NCBI GenBank assembly: GCA_903939665.1
Contig: CAJAHZ010000423.1
Span: forward strand, 1-13,351
DNA: 13,351 nucleotides
Direction of reading: 5' to 3'
From: an uncultured Pseudomonadota bacterium
GTDB taxonomy: Bacteria > Pseudomonadota > Gammaproteobacteria > Burkholderiales > Rhodocyclaceae
In this document: positions 1 through 6,243 of the stretch, in pieces
Layout of the letters: each line of letters begins with the position of its first letter
Numbering within the stretch: position 1 is the first letter of the stretch
The notes under the pieces: generated by a model
The model's database searches: none
Told to the model about the DNA's origin: nothing
Seen by the model: the letters and a program-made list of their open reading frames with translations, nothing else
Made by a program: the position numbers and the translations under genes

Positions 1-51
1 CGTCGATTTGCCCGAGCCGCCTTTCGGGTTGGCAATCAGAAAGGATTTCAC
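1..51 (-). CDS. ParA/MinD-family ATPase, N-terminal fragment (runs off the window)
   Basis: Only 17 codons lie in the window. They read GTG-Lys-Ser-Phe-Leu-Ile-Ala-Asn-Pro and then KGGSGKST, the deviant Walker A motif (KGGxGKS/T) of ParA/MinD/Soj ATPases. These enzymes dimerise on ATP and position DNA, protein clusters or division sites. The GTG start is supported by an AGGAG Shine-Dalgarno 8 bases upstream, inside the end of the preceding gene. The start overlaps that gene's stop as GTGA, so translation is probably coupled. The N-terminus goes almost straight into the P-loop strand with no DNA-binding extension, as in short orphan ParA or MinD-like proteins. Cargo and partner cannot be told from the fragment. 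The family call rests on the Walker motif and is fairly safe; the role is unknown. Confidence 0.8.
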   Translation of the reverse strand, partial: MKSFLIANPKGGSGKST

Positions 52-1382
52 TTGGCAGGCTCCTGCTTTGCCACTGCGTCGAGACTGCGCAATTTATGGC
101 GCACGAAATTGATGTGCTCGCGCAAGGTGTAAAGCAGATCGGTAAAGGCGAGAGGAATATTGCGCGTGTTGGCCTCTTCTTCGATGCGGTCGAGCCGCGC
201 AAGATATTCGGCGCGACAGGTCGGATCATAATGCTGGCGCAGGTCGTTTTCGAGAAATTTGAGGTCGCCGTAGCAACGGAATATCTTCGAACGAACGCGC
301 CAGGTGTAGATCGCCGGCGCAATGCGCAGGAGGGGCAGCAGCAGGGCAAACAGGGGCAGCAGCATGACGAACAGGCGCTCGACGAGAACGGCAATCCAGA
401 ACGGCAGATAGCGTTGCAAGAAGGGGGTTCCCGACTTGTAATGGCGCTCGGCGTCGGGCGAGAGCTCGTAGCTGTGATCCCGGTAGGCCGGGAACTCGCC
501 GGCCTTCTGGAAGAAGCCGCTCTTGCCATGCACCTCGCTGGCCGCTTGCAACAAAAGGCTGGCCAGCGCCGGATGCAGGTCATCCCTGACGATCAGATTG
601 GCGGTCGTCGCCAGCATCGCCGTATCGCGTGGCGGCGTATCGCGCACCAGATCAACCGCGCCGTGCGGCAGAACGATCTTGGTCAGGAAGGGGAAACGTC
701 GGGCATAGGCTTCAGACTGGCTGAAGCTCATCACGTGCACGCCCGGCGAACGCAACAGCACCTGGACGACCGGCGCTTCGGGAGCCGCAATAATGAACGC
801 TGCATCGATCGTCCCCTGCTGCAGCGCTTCCGCCGCATCGAGTCCGGCAATCGGCAGGATGTGCTTGCCGTTCAGCTGCATTTCGTTGGCTTCGAGCAAT
901 TGCACCGCCAGACCTCGAATTCCGCTGCCTTCGGCGCCGACGGCAATGCGCTTGCCGTCCAGTTGATGCAGGCGACTGACCGCCTGCGCGCCACGATAGA
1001 ACACCCACACCGGCTCGTAATACACACTGCCGAGCGACAACGGCAAGTTCTCGTCGCCGCTATCCGGCGGCAGCAAGGAGCCGCCCTGAACAAAGCCGAC
1101 GTCCGCTTCGCCCTTGCGGATACGCTGCAGATTCTCAATCGAGCCGGAGGAGGTTTTTACCTCAAGCGTTACACCGCTGCGCGCCAGAATTTCCGCGTAG
1201 CGTTTGGCAAAAGGGTAATAGGCGCCATTCTCGCTGCCCGTCGTGATCGTCAGATGACGCGGCGGTGCCGGCTGGACAAACTGGTAAGCAATGGCAAAGC
1301 CGATCCCCGTAACCAGGATGATCGGCCAAGCGGTCGCCAGCAGATCGCGCAAGGAAAGCAATCCGGAACGAAATTTGGCCAT
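48..1382 (-). CDS. Membrane-anchored TAXI-family (TRAP-type) solute-binding protein
   Basis: This 444-residue protein resembles the TAXI/NMT1-like solute receptors of TRAP transporters. The family binds small organic acids in the periplasm. Residues 17-36 form a membrane segment preceded by basic residues. Residues 42-320 hold the binding fold, beginning LTITTGSENGAYYPFA and including GEADVGFVQGG, a typical TAXI region. Residues 327-355 form a second hydrophobic segment, and 360-444 a basic and acidic helical tail predicted to be cytoplasmic. Classic TAXI receptors are cleaved and released, so this doubly anchored form is unusual. No TRAP permease genes are present nearby. The ATG at 1382 overlaps the upstream stop by one base (TGATG); an in-frame GTG at 1385 is an alternative, and neither has a clear ribosome binding site. 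Translation is probably coupled to the quinone oxidoreductase gene upstream and the ParA-like gene downstream. The ligand is unknown, and a sensory rather than transport role is possible. Confidence 0.85.
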   Translation of the reverse strand: MAKFRSGLLSLRDLLATAWPIILVTGIGFAIAYQFVQPAPPRHLTITTGSENGAYYPFAKRYAEILARSGVTLEVKTSSGSIENLQRIRKGEADVGFVQGGSLLPPDSGDENLPLSLGSVYYEPVWVFYRGAQAVSRLHQLDGKRIAVGAEGSGIRGLAVQLLEANEMQLNGKHILPIAGLDAAEALQQGTIDAAFIIAAPEAPVVQVLLRSPGVHVMSFSQSEAYARRFPFLTKIVLPHGAVDLVRDTPPRDTAMLATTANLIVRDDLHPALASLLLQAASEVHGKSGFFQKAGEFPAYRDHSYELSPDAERHYKSGTPFLQRYLPFWIAVLVERLFVMLLPLFALLLPLLRIAPAIYTWRVRSKIFRCYGDLKFLENDLRQHYDPTCRAEYLARLDRIEEEANTRNIPLAFTDLLYTLREHINFVRHKLRSLDAVAKQEPAK

Positions 1383-2356
1383 CACGGTAGAAGGATCGTC
1401 GAGCCAGTGGTTTTGCGCGCTTCGAGGTCGCGATGCGCGGTGGCCGCATCAGACAATGGGTAAGTCTGATTGACCTCGATTTTCACCTTGCCGGCGGTGA
1501 CCATGTCGAACAACTCGGCACCGAGCGCCAGCAACTCGTCGCGCTTGGCGGTGTAGTGCATCAGCGTCGGTCGGGTGATGAAAATAGAGCCTTTTTGTGA
1601 GAGCAGGATCGGATCAAAAGGGGCGACCGGCCCCGAGGCATTGCCGAAGCTGACCATCATGCCGCGAACGCGCAGGCTATCGAGCGACCCCATGAAGGTA
1701 TCCTTGCCGACGCCATCGTAGACCACCGCTACACCTTCGCCGCCGGTAATCTCGCGCACGCGCCTGGCAACGTCTTCCCGCGAGTAATAGATGATATGGT
1801 CGCAGCCATGAGCAGTCGCCAGCGCCGCCTTGGCTTCGCTGGAAACCGTGCCGATCACCGTGGCGCCGAGCGCCTTGGCCCACTGGCTGGCGATCAGCCC
1901 GACACCGCCGGCAGCGGCATGGATCAATACGGCGTCACCGGGCTGCACGCAATACGTCCGGCGCAGGAGGTAAGCGCTGGTCAGGCCCTGCAGCATCATT
2001 GCCGCGCCGGTGCGAAAATCGAGGCTGTCGGGCATTTTCAGCAACCGGTCAGCCGGCAGGCAGCGTACCTGGCTGTAGGCACCCACCGGACCACCGGCAT
2101 AGGCAACGCGATCGCCGGGGCGCAGATCCGTCACCCCCGTACCAACGGCCTCGACCACTCCGGCCCCCTCCAGACCGAGCCCGGCGGGTAAAGGCAAAGG
2201 ATACAAGCCGGTGCGATGATAGACGTCGATAAAGTTCAGGCCGACCGCCTCATGCCGCACGCGCGCCTCGCCGGGCGCCGGGTCGCCGACAGCAACCTCT
2301 TCCCAGCGCATGAGTTCGGGGCCGCCGGTTTGATGAATACGAATGGCAAATGGCAT
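1382..2356 (-). CDS. Zinc-independent NADPH:quinone oxidoreductase (MDR superfamily)
   Basis: This is a 324-residue medium-chain dehydrogenase/reductase of the quinone oxidoreductase branch, which uses NADPH to reduce quinones in the cytoplasm. The N-terminal GroES-like domain (about 1-120) includes GLEGAGVVEAVG at 61-72 and GDRVAY at 81-86. The Rossmann domain carries the nucleotide-binding motif AAAGGVG at 147-153, followed by LIASQWAKALGATVIGTVSS. The structural-zinc cysteine cluster and catalytic-zinc ligands of alcohol dehydrogenases are missing, as expected for Qor. The length matches E. coli QorA (about 327). The ATG at 2356 has AGGAG six bases upstream. It follows uvrD by 80 bases on the same strand and overlaps the next gene by one base. 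Its true substrate is not determined; a related enoyl or crotonyl reductase is the main alternative. Confidence 0.9.
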   Translation of the reverse strand: MPFAIRIHQTGGPELMRWEEVAVGDPAPGEARVRHEAVGLNFIDVYHRTGLYPLPLPAGLGLEGAGVVEAVGTGVTDLRPGDRVAYAGGPVGAYSQVRCLPADRLLKMPDSLDFRTGAAMMLQGLTSAYLLRRTYCVQPGDAVLIHAAAGGVGLIASQWAKALGATVIGTVSSEAKAALATAHGCDHIIYYSREDVARRVREITGGEGVAVVYDGVGKDTFMGSLDSLRVRGMMVSFGNASGPVAPFDPILLSQKGSIFITRPTLMHYTAKRDELLALGAELFDMVTAGKVKIEVNQTYPLSDAATAHRDLEARKTTGSTILLP

Positions 2357-2436
2357 GACTGTCTCCTGAGCGCTTAATGGCGGATAGTTTAACGCCAGCT
2401 TGCGGCGTGGACTAGCGATTGTCGTTGCCGTGCAGG

Positions 2437-4626
2437 CTAGACCGGCGTCAGCTTGGCGTACTCAAGCGCCAGCCATTTCATCCCGCTCCTGCCGAAATTC
2501 ACCTGGACCCGCGCCTCCGGCCCACGGCCTTCGGCGGCAACGATGACCCCCATGCCAAACTTGGCATGTTGCACGTTCTGCCCGATGCGCAGGCCGTTGG
2601 CCGAGGTTTGAACGTCGGCAGCCGCTTGCGCGGCTGCCGGGCGCGCAGGCGCCGTTGCTGTATAAGCCGGCGCGCGGTTGATCTTGCGCAGTAGCGCTTC
2701 GGGCAATTCTTCAAGAAACGCCGATGGCAGGCAATAGCGTGTCTGGCCGTGCAGCATGCGCGTCTGGGCGTGGCTCAGGTAAAGGCGCTGACGCGCACGG
2801 GTGACGGCGACGTACATCAGACGCCGCTCTTCCTCCAGGCCTTCGCGCTCCTGCGAGGCGTTGTCATGCGGAAACAGCCCCTGCTCCAGCCCGGTAATGA
2901 AGACCACGTCGAATTCCAGCCCCTTGGCGGCATGCACGGTCATCAACTGAACCGCCTCCTGCCCCTCGCCGGCCTGATGTTCGCCGGCTTCGAGCGAGGC
3001 ATGCGCGAGAAAGGAGGCCAGCGGACCGGCATCGCCATTATTGACGATGGTGTCGCTTTCTTCCTGCAGGAAGTTGGTCGCCGCGTTGATCAACTCGTCG
3101 AGGTTCTCGACGCGCTCCTGCCCCTCTTTTTCACCGAGATAGTGCTGGCGCAGGCCGCTTTTTTCAATGATGTGATCGATGACTTCGGGCAAAGGGAGAT
3201 TAGCCGTTTCGCTGCGCAGCGCTTCAATCAGACGAATGAAGGCGCCAACCGAGGTTCCCGCCTTGCCGCCAAGGCTGGCCGCCGCGTTATACAGACTCGA
3301 GTTGGCGCGATGCGCTGCCTCCTGCAATTGTTCAACGCTGCGACTGCCGATGCCGCGCGTCGGAAAATTGACGACGCGGGCAAATGCCGTGTCGTCATCC
3401 GAGTTGGCAATCAGCCGCAGGTAAGCCAGCGCGTGCTTGATCTCCTGCCGGTCGAAGAAGCGCAACCCACCATAGACCTTGTAAGGCACGGCTTGCGTGA
3501 ACAGTTGATGTTCGAGCACGCGCGACTGAGCGTTGGAACGGTAGAGCAGGGCAATCTGGGTGCGCGGAATGCCTTCGCGCACGAGTTCGCGGATTTCCTC
3601 GACGACGAAACGCGCTTCGTCGATATCCGAAAACCCTTCAAAAACACGAATTGGCTCACCGGCGCCGGCGTCGGTCCACAAATTTTTGCCCAGACGGCCC
3701 CGATTGTTCTTGATCAGCGCATTGGCCGCATCGAGGATATTGCCGTGCGAGCGGTAGTTCTGCTCAAGGCGGATGACATTCTGCACCGCGAATTCACGCT
3801 CCAGATCGCGCATATTGCCGACCTCGGCACCGCGAAAAGCGTAAATCGACTGATCATCATCACCAACGGCAAACAGGCTGGCGCCGGCCAGCCCGGGCGC
3901 CTCCCGGTTTTGCAGATCGCGTCCGGCGAGCAATTTCAGCCAGGCGTATTGCAGGCGGTTGGTATCCTGGAACTCATCCACCAGAATGTGCCGGAAACGC
4001 TCCTGATAGTGCCTGCAAAGCGGCTCGTTGCGGCGCAGCAATTCATACGACCGCAACAACAACTCGGCGAAATCGACCACCCCCTCACGCTGACACTGAG
4101 TCTCGTATTCAGCGTAAAGGCCGACGCGGCGGCTGGTGTATTCGTCGTAAGCCTCGGCTTGCGCGGCGCGGATACCCTGTTCCTTGTGGGCATTGATGAA
4201 GCTGGCCAGTTCGCGCGGCGGAAATTTCTCGTCGTCCACGTTGAGATTTTTCAGCAGCCGCTTGATCGCCGCCAGTTGATCGGACGAATCGAGTATTTGA
4301 AACAACGCCGGCAAGCCGGCCTCGCGGTAGTGCGCACGCAGGAAACGGTTGCACAGCCCGTGAAAGGTACCAATCCACATGCCGCGTGTATTGATCGGCA
4401 ACATCGCCGCCAGGCGCGCCTGCATCTCCTTCGCCGCCTTGTTGGTAAAGGTAACGGCGAGGATGCCATGCGGGCCGACCTGCCCGGTCGAAATCAGCCA
4501 GGCGATGCGCGTAGTGAGCACTCGCGTCTTGCCACTGCCAGCCCCGGCGAGGATCAGCGCATGCTGTGGCGGCAAGGTAACGGCGGCTAGCTGCGGCGGA
4601 TTGAGATTGGCGAGCAAATCAGACAT
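2437..4626 (-). CDS. uvrD: DNA helicase II UvrD (superfamily 1A, 3'-5')
   Basis: This 729-residue SF1 helicase unwinds DNA in nucleotide excision repair and mismatch repair and dislodges RecA filaments and stalled RNA polymerase. Visible motifs are Walker A AGAGSGKT (27-34), AVTFTNKAAKEM (57-68), Walker B DEFQDTN (217-223), GDDDQSIYAFRGA (255-267), LEQNYRS (287-293), a motif V block MTVHAAKGLEF and motif VI EERRLMYVAVTRAR. The C-terminus has the Tudor-like segment starting GQNVQHAKFGMGVI, which in UvrD/PcrA contacts RNA polymerase. Its presence and the near-E. coli length (720) favour UvrD over Rep. An insertion of about 11 residues relative to E. coli UvrD, from memory, lies between motifs II and III (about 234-251). 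The ATG at 4626 lacks a clear Shine-Dalgarno, but the protein aligns from this start. A TATAAT box lies 31-36 bases upstream. I found no convincing LexA box. Confidence 0.97.
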   Translation of the reverse strand: MSDLLANLNPPQLAAVTLPPQHALILAGAGSGKTRVLTTRIAWLISTGQVGPHGILAVTFTNKAAKEMQARLAAMLPINTRGMWIGTFHGLCNRFLRAHYREAGLPALFQILDSSDQLAAIKRLLKNLNVDDEKFPPRELASFINAHKEQGIRAAQAEAYDEYTSRRVGLYAEYETQCQREGVVDFAELLLRSYELLRRNEPLCRHYQERFRHILVDEFQDTNRLQYAWLKLLAGRDLQNREAPGLAGASLFAVGDDDQSIYAFRGAEVGNMRDLEREFAVQNVIRLEQNYRSHGNILDAANALIKNNRGRLGKNLWTDAGAGEPIRVFEGFSDIDEARFVVEEIRELVREGIPRTQIALLYRSNAQSRVLEHQLFTQAVPYKVYGGLRFFDRQEIKHALAYLRLIANSDDDTAFARVVNFPTRGIGSRSVEQLQEAAHRANSSLYNAAASLGGKAGTSVGAFIRLIEALRSETANLPLPEVIDHIIEKSGLRQHYLGEKEGQERVENLDELINAATNFLQEESDTIVNNGDAGPLASFLAHASLEAGEHQAGEGQEAVQLMTVHAAKGLEFDVVFITGLEQGLFPHDNASQEREGLEEERRLMYVAVTRARQRLYLSHAQTRMLHGQTRYCLPSAFLEELPEALLRKINRAPAYTATAPARPAAAQAAADVQTSANGLRIGQNVQHAKFGMGVIVAAEGRGPEARVQVNFGRSGMKWLALEYAKLTPV

Positions 4627-4656
4627 GGATCAAGGTTTTCACAGAAAGGAATGCGG

Positions 4657-4662
4657 ATTATA
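4657..4662 (-). promoter_or_regulatory. -10 box of the uvrD promoter
   Basis: Read on the minus strand, a perfect TATAAT followed by CC lies 31-36 bases before the uvrD ATG, which predicts an RNA leader of about 24 bases. No good -35 hexamer is seen at 16-18 bases spacing. The same TATAATCC octamer precedes three other genes in the window. Confidence 0.6.
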
Positions 4663-4727
4663 GCGAGCGCGGCGTCATCGACGGGACGCTGTTGCGCCTG
4701 TACAACGTCACGAACGGTGCAGTTACA

Positions 4728-4753
4728 AAAATTAGACAAAAGAATCTAATTTT
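4728..4753. promoter_or_regulatory. 9-bp perfect inverted repeat, candidate transcription-factor site
   Basis: AAAATTAGA (4728-4736) and TCTAATTTT (4745-4753) are exact reverse complements separated by 8 bases. The repeat sits in an AT-rich patch of otherwise GC-rich sequence. Its centre, 4740.5, is about 41.5 bases before the start expected from the TATAAT at 4770-4775. That is the classic class II activator position, and the right arm covers the place of the missing -35 hexamer. The factor is unknown. A weak RNA hairpin is the alternative, but the site lies upstream of both divergent promoters. Confidence 0.5.
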
Positions 4754-4769
4754 CCACAGAGACACGAAC

Positions 4770-4775
4770 TATAAT
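4770..4775 (+). promoter_or_regulatory. -10 box for the 118-residue protein gene
   Basis: A perfect TATAAT is followed by CC. Seventeen bases upstream (4747-4752) the sequence is TAATTT, not a usable TTGACA-like -35, which suggests an activator-dependent promoter. The predicted start near 4782 gives an unusually long leader of about 76 bases that contains a short upstream reading frame. Confidence 0.6.
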
Positions 4776-4805
4776 CCGTGCTGCACTGCAACATAAAGAG
4801 AGCTC

Positions 4806-4853
4806 ATGAGGCTTGTTTCCAGTGCGTGGCTACCGCCAGATAACAAGGAGTAA
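4806..4853 (+). CDS. Candidate 15-codon leader peptide upstream of the 118-residue gene
   Basis: An ATG at 4806 opens a 15-codon frame, MRLVSSAWLPPDNKE, which ends in TAA at 4851-4853. A purine-rich AAAGAGAG stretch (4795-4802) precedes it by 3-5 bases. The last codons, AAG GAG, are themselves the Shine-Dalgarno of the next gene, and the stop lies four bases before that gene's ATG. Ribosomes finishing the short frame would therefore cover or clear the downstream start site. The peptide contains Pro-Pro-Asp, a sequence known to slow ribosomes lacking EF-P. A regulatory leader is an inference; a chance frame of this length is also plausible. Confidence 0.35.
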   Translation: MRLVSSAWLPPDNKE

Positions 4854-4857
4854 CAGC

Positions 4858-5214
4858 ATGAAAGCACCGAAAATACTACCGTGGATCGCCCACAAAGCCG
4901 GCATCAGCGAAGCGCTTGCGCTCAAGCTGTGGCGCCGTGCCGCCGGAGAAGCCGAAGAGTTAACCGGTTGCTGCAACAGTTCGGACTATTACCGTCTGGC
5001 TGTTGAACGTTTCATTGACCTCGCGGAAACCGAGGGCGAAAAATGCGCCGAACGCGACCCGCTGGCCTGTCCGCTATCCTCGCCAAAGGTCAGCTGGATG
5101 TGGCGCCATCAGAACCGGATGTCGCAACTGAACCTTCTCGCGGCGCAAAGCACCTATCGCCTGTGGCAGTCTAACTGGGACAGCTTCGTCACCCCGCAAA
5201 GGCAGGCCGCCTGA
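4858..5214 (+). CDS. Conserved-looking hypothetical protein, 118 residues, unrecognised
   Basis: I do not recognise a family with certainty. The protein is 118 residues, soluble and probably mainly helical. It has no signal peptide or membrane segment. It is rich in Trp (residues 9, 25, 80, 82, 103, 107) and has four Cys (38, 39, 63, 71). The first 30 residues (PKILPWIAHKAGISEALALK, then LWRRA) look like a compact helical module. The ATG at 4858 is chosen because AAGGAG lies seven bases before it; an in-frame upstream TTG at 4813 has no such site. The gene stands alone, divergent from uvrD and convergent with a FecR-domain gene, with its own promoter, inverted repeat and long leader. That amount of regulation suggests condition-dependent expression. 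Codon use matches the neighbours, so there is no sign of recent transfer. Confidence 0.75.
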   Translation: MKAPKILPWIAHKAGISEALALKLWRRAAGEAEELTGCCNSSDYYRLAVERFIDLAETEGEKCAERDPLACPLSSPKVSWMWRHQNRMSQLNLLAAQSTYRLWQSNWDSFVTPQRQAA

Positions 5215-5222
5215 TCTACGGC

Positions 5223-5251
5223 GTTCGGACGACGCGAGGCGTCGCCCGAAC
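5223..5251. terminator. Strong hairpin between convergent genes, probable bidirectional terminator
   Basis: GTTCGGACGACGC (5223-5235) and GCGTCGCCCGAAC (5239-5251) pair over 12 of 13 positions around a GAG loop. The hairpin lies 8 bases after the stop of the plus-strand gene and 13 bases beyond the stop of the convergent FecR-domain gene. No T run follows on either strand, so it is not a textbook intrinsic terminator. It may protect 3' ends or work with Rho. A GTGCTTA tandem duplication (5254-5267) follows and forms the end of the minus-strand gene. Confidence 0.55.
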
Positions 5252-5264
5252 CCGTGCTTAGTGC

Positions 5265-6164
5265 TTAGTAACGGGTGACGACCGGTGCAGCAAGCTCCAG
5301 CGGCTGTACGAGCAAGGCTGCCAGCGCTTCTGCCTCGGCCTTCGTTGGCAATTGCGTCACGCGAATGGAATAACGATAGAGACCGCCCTCTACGGCGCGC
5401 GGCTTGATCCGCACCCCGTAGCCGGCAGCGCGGGCACGATCGTAAAACGCCAGCGCTTCTTCCTCGCCATCAACGGTCGCCAATTCAAGCTTCCATTGCC
5501 CGCCGCGCCGGGCGTAACCGCTGCCTGGCCGCACTTCGGTCTGCGCCGCCCACAATTGAAGCTGGCCAGCGTCAACCTTGTCGATAGGCTGCGGTGAAAA
5601 ACCCTTGGGGGCAACATAAAAGCTCAGCGGTTCGCTCATCTCGCGTGCTTCATCCAGCGGATGCAGGACCGTAATCCGGCCCTCCAGCAAGCAGACAAGA
5701 TCCCGCTCATTATCGGAACGCCCCCACAAGTCGGTGCCGCGAATCCCCGCAGTGATGGTCGCGATGCGCACATTGATTGCGCGCTTCTGATGCAGCTTGG
5801 AAAATACGCCCGTGGTAAAACGGAAAGCACCCTGTGCCACATCAAGCGCCGCCGTAAACACCTGATTTTCACGACGACCGAGAGCGTTCAGGTCAAGCTG
5901 CGCATTTTCCCCGAGTTTGACCGCACTGCCCTCCGCCAGTTTGACGACCACTCGCGCATCAGCGCCGGTCAGCACGCGATCGTGGTTGCGCAAGGACTGT
6001 CCTGGCACCAGCGGTTCCCGCACCCCCTTGCGCTCGACCCAGGCCGGCATTTGCACGCTGTCGACCACGGCGTAGGATGCGCCGGATTGCGGTGCCGCCT
6101 GGGCCAGTAGTCCCCAAGCCAGAAAACATCCCCCAAACAGCACACGCCCGCGTTGCAAGTTCAT
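5265..6164 (-). CDS. Exported FecR-domain protein with C-terminal SPOR-like domain
   Basis: This 299-residue protein has an N-terminal signal peptide (basic start NLQRGR, hydrophobic 8-21, likely cut after AQA at about 23), so it should act in the periplasm. Residues about 55-165 form a FecR-type beta domain: PGQSLRNHDRVLTGADARVV, a segment with LAEGSAVKLGENAQL, and TAGIRGTDLWG at 138-148. In many proteins this domain appears without any iron role. Residues about 222-290 (WKLELATVDGEEEALAFYDR, then YRYSIRVTQLPTKAEAEAL) look like a SPOR domain, which in other proteins binds denuded septal peptidoglycan. The ATG at 6164 has AAGGGG seven bases upstream; the frame remains open for 74 more codons, but that stretch is low-complexity and would bury the signal peptide. 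It lies 79 bases after the response regulator gene on the same strand, so the two may be co-transcribed. Ligand and partner are unknown. Confidence 0.82.
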   Translation of the reverse strand: MNLQRGRVLFGGCFLAWGLLAQAAPQSGASYAVVDSVQMPAWVERKGVREPLVPGQSLRNHDRVLTGADARVVVKLAEGSAVKLGENAQLDLNALGRRENQVFTAALDVAQGAFRFTTGVFSKLHQKRAINVRIATITAGIRGTDLWGRSDNERDLVCLLEGRITVLHPLDEAREMSEPLSFYVAPKGFSPQPIDKVDAGQLQLWAAQTEVRPGSGYARRGGQWKLELATVDGEEEALAFYDRARAAGYGVRIKPRAVEGGLYRYSIRVTQLPTKAEAEALAALLVQPLELAAPVVTRY

Positions 6165-6243
6165 TGGCCAGCCCCTTTTTTGATAATTCCGACCAATTCT
6201 AGCATTGCAGACAGCGCCGATTGGCGTTTGCGATGCCCGCCGC

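Noticed and set aside
96..1463. Open plus-strand frame of 455 codons opposite the TAXI gene
   Set aside because: Composition is Arg/Gln-rich without domain features, and it crosses the boundary of two well-supported minus-strand genes.
2392..2408. Hairpin ACGCC/GGCGT between uvrD and the quinone oxidoreductase gene
   Set aside because: Only five base pairs and no T run on either strand; too weak to call a terminator.
2749..4590. Long open frame (613 codons) on the plus strand opposite uvrD
   Set aside because: It is a shadow of uvrD caused by GC-rich codon bias. It lacks a recognisable domain or ribosome binding site and lies wholly within a certain gene.
4663..4730. LexA-like site before uvrD (CTGT...ACA near 4690-4706)
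   Set aside because: The arms do not match CTG-N10-CAG, so SOS control cannot be claimed from the sequence.
4813..4857. In-frame TTG start for the 118-residue protein
   Set aside because: No ribosome binding site precedes it, while ATG 4858 has AAGGAG at ideal spacing.
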